Below are positions 1 to 9,094 of a stretch of 43,741 nt of DNA, one piece after another. A program made the position numbers and the translations under genes. The notes under the pieces are model-generated. The model was not told where the DNA came from. It saw only the letters and a program-made list of their open reading frames with translations, and did not search any database. The first letter of the stretch is position 1. The number at the start of each line of letters is the position of its first letter. This DNA comes from RGIG8748 sp045646525 (GTDB lineage: Bacteria; Bacillota; Clostridia; UMGS1810), in assembly GCA_045646525.1 (NCBI GenBank), contig JAZRKX010000042.1:1-43741 (forward strand), written 5' to 3'.

Positions 1-3000
1 ATAGTACCTATTTCGCAGGTAAATGAGTCCACTGCACAAATCCTGATACTCCCCACGATAGCCAAATGGATTGTATATGGTATTTTCTTCTGATTGATTA
101 CCATAAGCATCAAATTCATAGTCCGCAACAGGTGTTCCTGCATTGTCAATCAACAAAGCAACATCGCCTTGTCCATTGTAGAGATAATAAATGTCATTGT
201 TATTCTTGATGATTTCAATACCTCTGTAATACTTAGTTGTGCCGTCCGCTGTTATTTCTTCAACAACATTAGCATTATCATACACAAAGGTTATTGTATT
301 ATCCCCTACTGTCTTTGAATGCCTGAGTCCATCAGGTGCGTAACTGTAGCTTGAAACAACCCCGTTTGTATCTGCCCCTATAAGCTGATTGTAGCAGTTA
401 TAGGAATATAATGTAATATTTTCATTGGTTGTTCCCGAGATGAAATAATCTTTGCTTGCTCCGCTTGCGTAAGGTTCTGCGGTCATAACGGCTTTTATTG
501 TTTGATTTCCGTTATCATCATAGAAATAGCTTGTAGTTTTTGATGTTTCTCCCGATACCTCATTGCTTTGCGTTAAGCGATTATTCAAATCATACTCGTA
601 TGCTACAGTGCTTGTACTGCTTGTCATGGAAGCGCGGTTTCCGAAATCATCAAAACTGTATACCGTATCGTTTTCTCTTACAAGTCGGTTCATTGCATCA
701 TATTCATAGGTTGTTGTTTCACCATTTGATGTTCTTGACTTTTGATTTCCGTTAAGATAATAGGTGTACTGTTCCGACAGCTTATCACCTGTGCTTTGAC
801 TTGTAAGCATATTTGCAATGTTATATGCGTAGTTTGTTGTTTCGCCGCCTGCAACAGTTGTCTGAGTTCTGTTACCATTGGCATCATAGGAATATGTAGC
901 AATAACAGCTCCGTTTTCACTAACGCTTGTCAAACGGTTTAGAAGGTCATAGGTATAGCTTTGATTTATTTCCGCCACATCGTTTCTTGTAAGGGTAAAG
1001 CTTGTCCGATTTCCATTTGCATCATAAGCGAATGTTTTGATTGTTCCGGCAGCAGAATCGCTCTCTGATACAAGCTGTCCTTTATCGTTATAAACATAGC
1101 TTATTGAGGTTGTACCATTTTGTTCTGAAAGAACCTGTCCTGTTAAACCGTAAGTGGTTGTTTCAGTATTTGTTCCATCTGACAAACCTTTTGATAGAAC
1201 AGAGCCAAAACCATTGTAAGTGAAATTAAATGTCTGTCCGTTTCTGTCGGTTGTTGTTTCCAAAAGTCCGTTTGCCAAATCATAGGTATTTGTTTCAACC
1301 TGTCCAAGTGCATCTGTCGTCGAGAGCAATCGTTTTAATTCGTCATAGGTGTATTTTGTTACAGCGTATTCCGTATCTTCACCAGTAACATCGTCAAGAC
1401 CATTGATTGTCAGCGGAGCATGCAGACCTGTATATACACGAAGCAGATTGCCCGTTGCATCATAATAGTTTTGAGTGTAATTTGACTTTTTACCGTCATT
1501 GGCCTGTGTCATTATAAGGCGATTACGATTGTCATAGGTGTATGTAACCTCGTTGTAGCTCTCGGTTTCACCGGAAGCATTTGTTGTTACTCTTTCTTTG
1601 ACGATATTTCCGTTATTATCGTACCAAACTTTTTTTACTGAGTAATATATGGTTCCGTCCTTTTCTTCAAAAGGAGTTTTCTGTTCAATTACTCTGCCGA
1701 GATTATCGTATGTAAACTCTGTTGCACAGCCTTTGGCGTCGTATGATTTTGTTATTCTGCCAAGCCAATCATATTCTGCACTTACAGCATTTCCGAGTTC
1801 GTCAGTTTCTCTCGTAACCTTTCCCATAAAGTTATATTCTGCACTGCGAACATTATTTGAATTTTCGCTATTCGCTTTTGCAGATTTTACGGAAATAATG
1901 TTTCCTTCATAATCAGATGTATATGTTTCATAATCGCTGCCGATTTCTGTCTTGATTTTATTTCCGTATTTATCGTAATAAACACCGGTAACAACAGACG
2001 GATTGTTTTCATTACCTATTACTGTTGTAGTTTCTTTCACATAATCAGCAGTTATTTCATAGGAATAGGTTTCCTTATAGATTAGAGTATTACTATTGTC
2101 ATATACCTCTTTTACAATCGGTCTTTGATATGTGTCGTAGGTATAAACGGTTCTTCTATGTTCTATCTGATAATCTTCTTCATCTAAATTATCGGTATAG
2201 ATAGCTTCTGTTTCCAGCTGTCCGAATGGGGTGAAATATCTGTAAATGTAATCAAGGTCAAATTCATTATATTTAATGCGCTCACTTTCACCATCACCAT
2301 TGTGATAGTTTGTGATACGATTTCCTAACTCATCATATTCACGGGTATTCCAAGCGGAATACACATACTCCTTATATGTGTCATCGGGATTTGTTATTTT
2401 GATTACTCGACCTATTTCGTCATATTCATAAGTTGTTGTGTTACCATTTCCGTCTGTTTGCGTAACAGGATAACCCCAATAATTGTAGGCAGAAGAAGCA
2501 GAAACATCAGATACAACATTGTCATTATTCGCAACCTGCTTTACCTTCTCATTAACCACATAAGCTCCGTCTTGATATGTATATTCGGTTTCTACATAAT
2601 TGGAGCTGTCGGAATATGCTTTTTGATTGATAATATTTCCGTATGTGTCGTGTGAATACTGAATTTTGCTTTTGAGGACATCATTAACATAGATATTCAT
2701 ATATTCAATTTTCTTGCCATCAGAAGTTGGTACATATTCTTCACGAATAGTTGTGTTTGCATCTTGTTTATAGGTTTTTGTAAGCGGGAAGTGATATGCA
2801 CTGTCATAAGTATATGTAACAGCCCTGTCAGCTACACCATTAGGAGTTTCGGTCAATATATCCCCATAGTTACCTGTATCATAGGTATATGTGTTTGATG
2901 TTGTCATATAATTACTGCTGTCTGATACAGAATAATTATTAACCGTTACCCCTGTCATAAGTTTAGTATCTGAATTATACGAATAATCAGTTATTATCTT

Positions 3001-4896
3001 ATGGTCTGTTCCCTCATCGGTCAGTTTAGTTAAGAGAATTGTTTTCTCTCTGCTTGCTCCTAAATAGGTATATTTATAAATATCGTATGATGTTTTTCCT
3101 GTGGGAGCATTGGCATCAGTTACCTTTACTGCATAATTGTATGAGCTGCTTACCCGATCATCTCGGTTATATCCGATATATCCGTCATACTCACCGACTT
3201 CGTTTATGTCATAATTATACGACTTGTCGTTCAAATAATACGAATCACCCGAATAACTGTATGCTGATTCCTCATAGCTGCGATAAACCTTATAGAACAT
3301 CATTGAGCCGTTAGGCGTACAGTTCTTTATGAATGGTGCATATTTGAAATAATATGATTTACCTCCAGTTCTTGTGGCACCTCTGATTAAGGCATAGGTA
3401 TTGTGAATGCCTGAAAATTCCTCAAAATTATCATCATCTATATATGAGTTTCCTTTTGCAGAATTAGTCAAATCGTAATAGTCATAATAGAAAGTGCTGT
3501 TTCTATCCAAAAATGCAAATTTTGTTTTAAGAAAATCATAACTATAATTGTATTTGTTACCATAAGGGTCTATTACTCGTTTCAAAACCCATTCATCACA
3601 CATTAGGTCATCCGTTTCCGGATATCCTGTAATTCCGATTTCAGAATTGCTTAGCTTGTCAAGATAATATGTGTATTGCTTAACATCTGTGCTGTCGGCA
3701 GGATTTGTAATTGTCATATACATTGATATATTATCATCTTCGTCATACTCAAATGTAAAAACAACCTCTCTGCCAAGAGTATCAACTATTTTTTCTATAT
3801 ATGGGTAGTCTTTATATCTGCCCCAAACATTCATATAGCTTTCGGTATCACAATAGAATTTTATCTGATTTCCATGTCGGTCTTGCTGAATGAGCAATCT
3901 TCCGTCTGTTCCGAAATAGTGCTTTGTACCGTCTTTTTCGTCTACTCGGTATTTACTCCGCATACCATCGTGCGTTACAGAGGTATCGCTGACAAGTTTA
4001 ATATCATTAAGCGGGTAACCTGACAGGTTGTTGTCACTTCCATCATAAAGGTCTATCAGCCATACGCCTTTATCTCCGAAATGCAGATATTCATAAGTAT
4101 CTTCATAGCCATATCTTGTTTCTACATAGGGGAAGTCAAATTCCCATCCCGAACCGAGCTTTGAATATCTTTCAGTTGCAGTATCGTCAAGTAAGCCATC
4201 GGTATACTCGGTGTAATAATCTGTTTTAGGTACAACAACTACTTCAAAATCATAATAATCTATTTCGTAATCCACCGTATTATCATATGGAAAATATGCG
4301 TCTATCTCATACGATGTGGAATTGATATAATCAACTGCCGCTTGTGCTTCTGAATATGACGAGAACAATTTCGATTTTGCAGGTTCTTCGATATAATCGT
4401 ACTCATATTTTGTCTTGTTTTTTACCATCCACTCCGCATCTTCTTCGGCAAGATATGTTTCAAAATCGGGAGTGAGGCAAATATTATCGTATGGTGTAGA
4501 ACTCCAATCATCGTTTGTATAATATATGTATACCCGTTTACTGCCTTTTATCATATAATATGATGCTTCGCGGGGAGTATCTGTTTCCTTTAGGTATGCT
4601 TCAAACAGGGCGGCATTTGTAGAGTTATATGTTCTTGTAATATTTAAATCAAAGCCATTAACTCCGGGAAGTGTCAAATCTGTCACCTTAATATTTGTGC
4701 TGCCCGTTGATGTATTTACATATCCGTCCTGTGATGTCCCCTGAGGTGCAGCATTTATACCGCCGTTATATACCGACTGAGGATAATACAAATTGTTATA
4801 CACATCAGCTTCTTCTTGAGTTAAGGCAAAAACAGATTGACAGCATAATATCATACTGATTAGAACAATAGGGAGAAGTATTAAATGTTTTCTCAT
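1..4896 (-). CDS. Secreted YD-repeat / RHS-family protein, 3' end outside window
   Basis: The reading frame is open from an ATG at 4896 to the left edge (1632 codons). I checked the same frame at 2488, 703 and 1-30 and saw no break. RBS AGGTGAGG lies upstream of the ATG. A signal peptide (MRKHLILL... ending SVFA) is followed by the usual YD-protein N-terminal region (LPGVNGFDLNITRTYNS) and then dozens of tyrosine/aspartate repeats such as TTYEYDAMNRL near 690-715. The last visible residues are NPFGYRGEY then GLIYLRNRYY, the RHS core motif that normally continues DPxxGRF. In this family the core forms a beta-cage, and a variable C-terminal domain, often a toxin, follows it. That domain and any immunity gene lie left of position 1, so toxin identity cannot be judged. 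It is probably co-transcribed with the gene ending at 4915 (18-base gap). Confidence 0.93.
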   Translation of the reverse strand, partial: MRKHLILLPIVLISMILCCQSVFALTQEEADVYNNLYYPQSVYNGGINAAPQGTSQDGYVNTSTGSTNIKVTDLTLPGVNGFDLNITRTYNSTNAALFEAYLKETDTPREASYYMIKGSKRVYIYYTNDDWSSTPYDNICLTPDFETYLAEEDAEWMVKNKTKYEYDYIEEPAKSKLFSSYSEAQAAVDYINSTSYEIDAYFPYDNTVDYEIDYYDFEVVVVPKTDYYTEYTDGLLDDTATERYSKLGSGWEFDFPYVETRYGYEDTYEYLHFGDKGVWLIDLYDGSDNNLSGYPLNDIKLVSDTSVTHDGMRSKYRVDEKDGTKHYFGTDGRLLIQQDRHGNQIKFYCDTESYMNVWGRYKDYPYIEKIVDTLGREVVFTFEYDEDDNISMYMTITNPADSTDVKQYTYYLDKLSNSEIGITGYPETDDLMCDEWVLKRVIDPYGNKYNYSYDFLKTKFAFLDRNSTFYYDYYDLTNSAKGNSYIDDDNFEEFSGIHNTYALIRGATRTGGKSYYFKYAPFIKNCTPNGSMMFYKVYRSYEESAYSYSGDSYYLNDKSYNYDINEVGEYDGYIGYNRDDRVSSSYNYAVKVTDANAPTGKTSYDIYKYTYLGASREKTILLTKLTDEGTDHKIITDYSYNSDTKLMTGVTVNNYSVSDSSNYMTTSNTYTYDTGNYGDILTETPNGVADRAVTYTYDSAYHFPLTKTYKQDANTTIREEYVPTSDGKKIEYMNIYVNDVLKSKIQYSHDTYGNIINQKAYSDSSNYVETEYTYQDGAYVVNEKVKQVANNDNVVSDVSASSAYNYWGYPVTQTDGNGNTTTYEYDEIGRVIKITNPDDTYKEYVYSAWNTREYDELGNRITNYHNGDGESERIKYNEFDLDYIYRYFTPFGQLETEAIYTDNLDEEDYQIEHRRTVYTYDTYQRPIVKEVYDNSNTLIYKETYSYEITADYVKETTTVIGNENNPSVVTGVYYDKYGNKIKTEIGSDYETYTSDYEGNIISVKSAKANSENSNNVRSAEYNFMGKVTRETDELGNAVSAEYDWLGRITKSYDAKGCATEFTYDNLGRVIEQKTPFEEKDGTIYYSVKKVWYDNNGNIVKERVTTNASGETESYNEVTYTYDNRNRLIMTQANDGKKSNYTQNYYDATGNLLRVYTGLHAPLTINGLDDVTGEDTEYAVTKYTYDELKRLLSTTDALGQVETNTYDLANGLLETTTDRNGQTFNFTYNGFGSVLSKGLSDGTNTETTTYGLTGQVLSEQNGTTSISYVYNDKGQLVSESDSAAGTIKTFAYDANGNRTSFTLTRNDVAEINQSYTYDLLNRLTSVSENGAVIATYSYDANGNRTQTTVAGGETTNYAYNIANMLTSQSTGDKLSEQYTYYLNGNQKSRTSNGETTTYEYDAMNRLVRENDTVYSFDDFGNRASMTSSTSTVAYEYDLNNRLTQSNEVSGETSKTTSYFYDDNGNQTIKAVMTAEPYASGASKDYFISGTTNENITLYSYNCYNQLIGADTNGVVSSYSYAPDGLRHSKTVGDNTITFVYDNANVVEEITADGTTKYYRGIEIIKNNNDIYYLYNGQGDVALLIDNAGTPVADYEFDAYGNQSEENTIYNPFGYRGEYQDLCSGLIYLRNRYY

Positions 4897-4914
4897 TGTA
4901 AATTCACCTCACCT

Positions 4915-5787
4915 TTATTCTGTTACAGTATCGGTTTTTGCACTTGCCCTTGCTGCTTCAACCTTAGTTGAAGAAACATTTTCTGTGAGTACTTTCTCAA
5001 CATCCTTTCCTTTCTTTACTTCGTTTACCATTTCTGCAAAGGTTAACTTAGAAATCTTTTCAGCATCTTTCATACGGCAAATTGCAAAGAAGTTTGTCAT
5101 TCCTGCTTTTTCCGCAAGAGCAATTTCTTCGTCGGTTATGCCCGAAGCAGCTTTTCTAAAGTTCATCCATTCTTTTTTCTCTTTTGCAGCAAATTCTATT
5201 ATTTCGCTCATAGGCATATCGGGAGAGAGTTTCTGCATTTTTGTCATATATTCTTTTTCTGTGATTTTACCAAAGGCAAAATCAGCCGCAGCTTGACCTT
5301 GTGCGTTTTTTAATGCAGTTCTTTCCTTTATTAAATCATTTATTGTTTTACCGTTTTGTTTTGCTTCCCAGGCGGTTGCTATATCTATACTTGCGGTATG
5401 AGAATGCCTTGCAAATTCCTTACACTCTGCATCAGTCATTCCCGATGCAATCATTTCTGTATAAATGTCGTCGGGAACTTCAAGAATTTTTGCAATTTGT
5501 ATCTGTTCTTCAACAAACGCATTAAATTCTTCCAAATCAACACCATACTGTTTAGCGACTATTTCCCAATCGCCTGATTCTTCGTATTTCTGCTCCACAA
5601 AAGCAGATACATTTTCACCGGACAATACCATTATAGCCATGATACTGTAAGCATCTGTTTCGGTATAGCCTTTTTTCATTTTGTTTTTTACCCAATCCGA
5701 ATGTATTGTTTTTGCCAATACGGTTATTGTGGTTATGCTTGCTACAACAATCAAAGCAATAATAATAGCATAAATTTTCTTTTTCAT
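4915..5787 (-). CDS. Membrane-anchored helical protein of unknown function, upstream of the RHS gene
   Basis: 290 aa with a strong RBS (GGGAGGAA) before ATG 5787. Residues 5-25 form one hydrophobic segment, either an uncleaved anchor or a signal peptide. The rest is polar, charged and alpha-helical, with recurring short modules of the type G-(M/I/Y)-T-(D/E)-x-(E/D), for example KKGYTETDAYSI, SGMTDAECKEFA and SGITDEEIALAE. I do not recognise a named family. Only 18 bases separate it from the RHS start, so it is likely co-expressed and could be an accessory or secretion helper for that protein. That role is inferred from position only. Confidence 0.8.
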   Translation of the reverse strand: MKKKIYAIIIALIVVASITTITVLAKTIHSDWVKNKMKKGYTETDAYSIMAIMVLSGENVSAFVEQKYEESGDWEIVAKQYGVDLEEFNAFVEEQIQIAKILEVPDDIYTEMIASGMTDAECKEFARHSHTASIDIATAWEAKQNGKTINDLIKERTALKNAQGQAAADFAFGKITEKEYMTKMQKLSPDMPMSEIIEFAAKEKKEWMNFRKAASGITDEEIALAEKAGMTNFFAICRMKDAEKISKLTFAEMVNEVKKGKDVEKVLTENVSSTKVEAARASAKTDTVTE

Positions 5788-5902
5788 AATAAGTTCCTCC
5801 CATTAAGTTGTATAAACTATTGCTTCGTCTGTTACATCTGAATGTGTTTTGAATTTCATCATGTTTGTTATACATGTATTATTTCATAACACTCCTTATT
5901 TT

Positions 5903-5981
5903 AAAAAAGGCAAAAGAAAGAGCTTGCAAACTAATTGCAAACACCTGTCTTTTGCCTAAAACTGCTTACTTTCAATAACAT
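5903..5981 (-). promoter_or_regulatory. Leader with 16-codon upstream ORF overlapping a terminator-like hairpin
   Basis: On the minus strand GGAGGGA precedes an ATG at 5981 that opens a 16-codon frame (MLLKVSSFRQKTGVCN, stop at 5931-5933). The second half of this frame lies in a long hairpin. AGGCAAAAGA (minus sense, 5957-5948) pairs with TCTTTTGCCT (5917-5908), there is an inner TTGCAA/TTGCAA stem, and a run of five to six T follows (5908-5903). It sits between the promoter at 6057-6084 and the start at 5787, about 115 bases before that start. This is the layout of transcription attenuation. It could instead be the 3' end of a small RNA. It lacks the features of the c-di-GMP-I riboswitch seen at 34.9 kb. 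Confidence 0.55.
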
Positions 5982-6056
5982 TGTCGTCCCTCCGTTCAGC
6001 TATTCAACTTTATCCAACAATCAATATCACCATAAAATCCAACATTTTCTATAATA

Positions 6057-6084
6057 ATTATAACACATTTTTACAAAAATACAA
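6057..6084 (-). promoter_or_regulatory. Sigma-A-type promoter for the 5.8 kb / RHS transcript
   Basis: On the minus strand TTGTAT (6084-6079) and a perfect TATAAT (6062-6057) are separated by 16 bases. Transcription would start near 6050 and give a leader of about 260 bases before the gene starting at 5787. The gene-free stretch 5788-6136 holds this promoter, the leader hairpin and the terminator at 6117-6138. I see nothing else in it. Confidence 0.6.
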
Positions 6085-6116
6085 TATAAACATTATAATT
6101 CTTTTTGGACAGTATG

Positions 6117-6138
6117 AAACGGTGCATTTGCACCGTTT
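6117..6138 (-). terminator. Hairpin at the end of the MBL-fold lipoprotein gene
   Basis: AAACGGTGCA and TGCACCGTTT form a 10-bp stem with a 2-base loop, overlapping the stop codon of the gene ending at 6137. The T-tract is better in the plus direction (TTTATTTTT) than in the minus direction, so it is a modest terminator for the minus-strand gene. Confidence 0.5.
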
Positions 6139-6991
6139 ATTTTTGTATATGGTATTTTATATTCTTACCGTCTATTGTAAAGATAATTGTACCCTCGCTG
6201 TCTGTCCGTACCCATTCTATACCCTTTTCTTCAAATCGTTTTGTAAGACTCATAAGAGGATAATTATCGCTATACACAGGTATTACCGCATACTTTGGTT
6301 TAACTATGTCCAAAAGTTCTTTGCTCGGCAAATCTGTAGTGGCGCTGTGCGGAACACATATTATATCTGCATCCAAAGATAAGCCCATTGTTTTAATAAT
6401 ATCCCTCTCTGCAACATAGTCACCATCACCCTCTATAAAAACCGCATTTCCCCTATATACTGCATACAGGCTTACTGCGCTTCTTCTTCCATAGGGCGTA
6501 TCGCAAAGGCGCGACGATACTGCGTCTATTGTTACATCATCACCATCATAAATTCTCGTGCCCTCTGCCGCCAAAAACAGTTCTGTTCCCTGCGGTGAAT
6601 TTACCACGCACATTTTTCTTATACTGTCTAAATCCGCAAAATCCTCACCCACATAGACCTTGTCCGTCTCAAAGTTGGATACTACCTTTTCAAACCCGCC
6701 GATACATGAGGGATTGTCTGAAATCAGTATGATAATATCAAGTTCTGAGACATTCCTGCTTCTTAAAAATTCATAAAGATACGGAAAGTCATCGTTACCG
6801 CCGCAGCCTATTAATATATTTTCCTTTTGCGGTGTTTCAAGAAGAGCGCAAAACCCATTATCAAGTTTAAGGAAGGATACATACATATCCTCTCCCGAAA
6901 GATACACTGTCTCGGTTGGTATGAGTACCTCTTCTTTGGAACAGGCGCACAACATAATTATAAATATCAAAGCTGAAAGTATCTTTTTCAT
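6137..6991 (-). CDS. Lipoprotein with degenerate ComEC-type metallo-beta-lactamase fold
   Basis: 284 aa. The N-terminus is a lipoprotein signal with lipobox LCAC (Cys17). The order of elements follows the C-terminal hydrolase domain of ComEC/Rec2-like proteins: a strand ending ILIGCGG (59-65), LDIIIL before the metal motif, IEGDGD (186-191) in place of LLTGD, then VPHSATTD (213-220) and KPKYAVI. The metal-binding motif is badly altered. Where the family has HxHxDHIGG this protein has SDNPSCIGG (91-99), so the first-shell histidines are lost. Family membership rests on fold order. Hydrolase activity is doubtful, and a binding or pseudo-enzyme role is more likely. AGGTGAT precedes ATG 6991. It is divergent from the SLH-GH18 gene. 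Confidence 0.75.
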   Translation of the reverse strand: MKKILSALIFIIMLCACSKEEVLIPTETVYLSGEDMYVSFLKLDNGFCALLETPQKENILIGCGGNDDFPYLYEFLRSRNVSELDIIILISDNPSCIGGFEKVVSNFETDKVYVGEDFADLDSIRKMCVVNSPQGTELFLAAEGTRIYDGDDVTIDAVSSRLCDTPYGRRSAVSLYAVYRGNAVFIEGDGDYVAERDIIKTMGLSLDADIICVPHSATTDLPSKELLDIVKPKYAVIPVYSDNYPLMSLTKRFEEKGIEWVRTDSEGTIIFTIDGKNIKYHIQK

Positions 6992-7137
6992 TTAATCACC
7001 TGTATATATTGTACCACATCCTAAGTGCAGTTTTTGTCAAAATATGGCGTCAAATGAAAATATTTATACTATCGCATCGTTTATAAATACTGTATAATTA
7101 ACTTGCTACCCGAATTTGCGAAAGGAAATACAAAAAT

Positions 7138-9069
7138 ATGAAAGTACGAAACATAGTTTCTGTTTTTGCAAGCCTTGGCATAATTCTATCATTATGGAGT
7201 TTTCCGCCTACCTTTGCCACAAGTGATTATTCACCCCAAGATACAGACTCCCATTGGGCAGAGGACGAAATATCCTCCCTTATGTACGCGGATATACTCC
7301 GAGGCAGCAATAACAACTTAAGACCCGACAGCACAATAACAAGAGGTGAATTCACGGCACTTATTGCCCGAACTCTTTCTCTCAAAGAGACAAACATACA
7401 GGAATTTGAGGACATAAAGCCTGACCATGTCTTTTTTAAGGAAATCGGCGCTGCAAAGAATGCGGGTCTCGTAACGGGTATAGGCGAAGGTATTTTTGCA
7501 CCGAAAAAGAGTATCACCCGAGAGGAAATAATGCTCATAATTGCAAGATGTCTTCCTAAAAATGAAAGCAGCAAAGTGAGTTTCAGCGACATATCTTCTT
7601 CATACCGTTACAAAGATGAACTGAAAAAAGCGGTGTCCTCGGGCATAATATCGGGATTTTCCGACAATACCTTCAGACCCAAAAAAAGTGCCACAAGAGC
7701 AGAATGTGCCGCAATGCTCGTAAGACTCTTGACCTCTCAGGAGGACATACACAAAAAAGAAGCCCAAAAGCTAGGCGAGCAATATATACAAAACGAACTT
7801 AAAGACACAAAGAAAAATCTTTCTCTTTCCATAGGGCGTGCTCACAGCGAAACCGAAATGAAGCTTAATTCACAGGACAAAATAAAGGCACTTTCCACAC
7901 AGGTTGAGAAGCTCCCCTACAATACAGAACTTACCTCAATTACCACAAACGGCTCTCTGGCAACTGCAGTTTTTAAAGGACAAATAACATATATAACAAC
8001 AAATACAAACGGAACCCGAAACAGAGTTTACAACGCAACTCACAAAGTGGATATGATTCAAAATGACGGTAAGCTCTATGTATACGACTACAGCCTCACA
8101 TTGCAGAAACCCGAAAGGATAAATCTCACATGGGAGGTTTATTCTTCGGTACCCGATTATGCACCCGAGGGAGTAAACGTAGTATCCCCCTCCTCGTTTC
8201 AGATTTCGGCAGAAAATCTTGGTGTAGAAAGCAAATATCTCTACGGCAATGTAAACTTGTACAACTCTCTTACCCGTAAATATATAACCTACGCAAGAGA
8301 AAACGGCTACGAAATCTGGCCCATATACAAAACTGACTTCACTACAAAAACCTCCGACAGCTTTTTGAATAATACGGATGCCAGACAAAAAGCCATATCT
8401 TACATTACAGAATATGCATGCAAATACCTTATCGACGGTATAAACATAGACTTTGAGAATATCTACGAAAGAAACCGATACCTTGTAACAGCACATGCCA
8501 GAGAACTTACTGTTATGCTTCATGAGCTTGGACTCATAGTATCTGCAGATATAACCCGAAAAGAGCCTACAAGCGCAAACTGGTCTATGTGCTACAATAG
8601 GGATGCACTCTCCGAAAACACCGACTATATAATGCTTATGGCATATGACGAGTACTATGCTTCGAGCAAAACTGCAGGCTCTGTATCGAGTCTTGACTGG
8701 GCAGAGGACTCTGTAAAACAGACTCTTAAAGAGGTAGATGCCTCTAAACTGATACTTGGAATTCCGTTCTATATGCGGTACTTTGAAACCAAAAACGGCA
8801 AAGTTACATCGAGCAAAGCCATAAGCATGCAGACAGCATATGAGCTTATAAATTCAAATAACGTCTCCTATACCTATATAGAGGATGACGGTCAATACAA
8901 AATATCGTGGCAAAGCGGCGGCAAGACATGTGTGTTCTGGCTTGAAAACACAGACACAATAGGAAAAAGAGTAGACCTTGCAAACAAATACTCCCTTGCA
9001 GGTGTTGCAAGCTGGCGACGCGGGCTTGAAATAAGCAAGGTATGGGAAATCATACTAGAAAGGCTGTAA
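7138..9069 (+). CDS. S-layer-anchored GH18 glycosidase (three SLH domains)
   Basis: 643 aa. A signal peptide (about 1-28) is followed by three SLH repeats (about 35-80, 92-140 and 148-198). Typical pieces are HWAEDEISSL, FRPKKSATRAE and ITRGEFTALIAR. They bind secondary cell-wall polymer and hold the protein on the surface. A linker of about 130 residues leads to a GH18 barrel (about 330-640). The hallmark DGINIDFE ends in Glu440, the expected proton donor, followed by YIMLMAYDEYY and the last strand LAGVASWRRGLE. The architecture resembles YaaH/YdhD-type peptidoglycan or chitin-like hydrolases, so the substrate is probably N-acetylglucosamine-containing wall glycan. TATAAT lies at 7093-7098 without a good -35, and AAAGGA is 11-13 bases before the ATG. 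The gene stands alone. Confidence 0.92.
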   Translation: MKVRNIVSVFASLGIILSLWSFPPTFATSDYSPQDTDSHWAEDEISSLMYADILRGSNNNLRPDSTITRGEFTALIARTLSLKETNIQEFEDIKPDHVFFKEIGAAKNAGLVTGIGEGIFAPKKSITREEIMLIIARCLPKNESSKVSFSDISSSYRYKDELKKAVSSGIISGFSDNTFRPKKSATRAECAAMLVRLLTSQEDIHKKEAQKLGEQYIQNELKDTKKNLSLSIGRAHSETEMKLNSQDKIKALSTQVEKLPYNTELTSITTNGSLATAVFKGQITYITTNTNGTRNRVYNATHKVDMIQNDGKLYVYDYSLTLQKPERINLTWEVYSSVPDYAPEGVNVVSPSSFQISAENLGVESKYLYGNVNLYNSLTRKYITYARENGYEIWPIYKTDFTTKTSDSFLNNTDARQKAISYITEYACKYLIDGINIDFENIYERNRYLVTAHARELTVMLHELGLIVSADITRKEPTSANWSMCYNRDALSENTDYIMLMAYDEYYASSKTAGSVSSLDWAEDSVKQTLKEVDASKLILGIPFYMRYFETKNGKVTSSKAISMQTAYELINSNNVSYTYIEDDGQYKISWQSGGKTCVFWLENTDTIGKRVDLANKYSLAGVASWRRGLEISKVWEIILERL

Positions 9070-9094
9070 TTCCGGATTTTTTATTATTCGGCCA

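Noticed and set aside
690..920. Minus-strand 76-codon frame inside the RHS gene
   Set aside because: It is a shadow of the YD-repeat frame, which is open and conserved here.
1..4896. Regularly spaced similar motifs that might suggest a repeat array or CRISPR
   Set aside because: The repeats are degenerate, in frame and encode YD/RHS repeats; no constant repeat with unique spacers is present.
5615..5875. Minus-strand frame of 86 codons overlapping the anchored-protein start
   Set aside because: It reads through the ribosome site and signal peptide of the gene at 5787 in another frame; composition is not protein-like.
5903..5981. Second c-di-GMP riboswitch upstream of the RHS operon
   Set aside because: It lacks the GAAA-capped helix, GACGCAAAGC and the tetraloop receptor seen at 34.9 kb.
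7008..7040. TTGACA and TACAAT on the minus strand as promoter of the MBL-fold lipoprotein
   Set aside because: Boxes are 21 bases apart, too far for a standard sigma-A promoter.
7936..8523. Minus-strand 195-codon frame opposite the GH18 domain
   Set aside because: Antisense shadow of a gene with clear SLH and GH18 motifs; no ribosome site.
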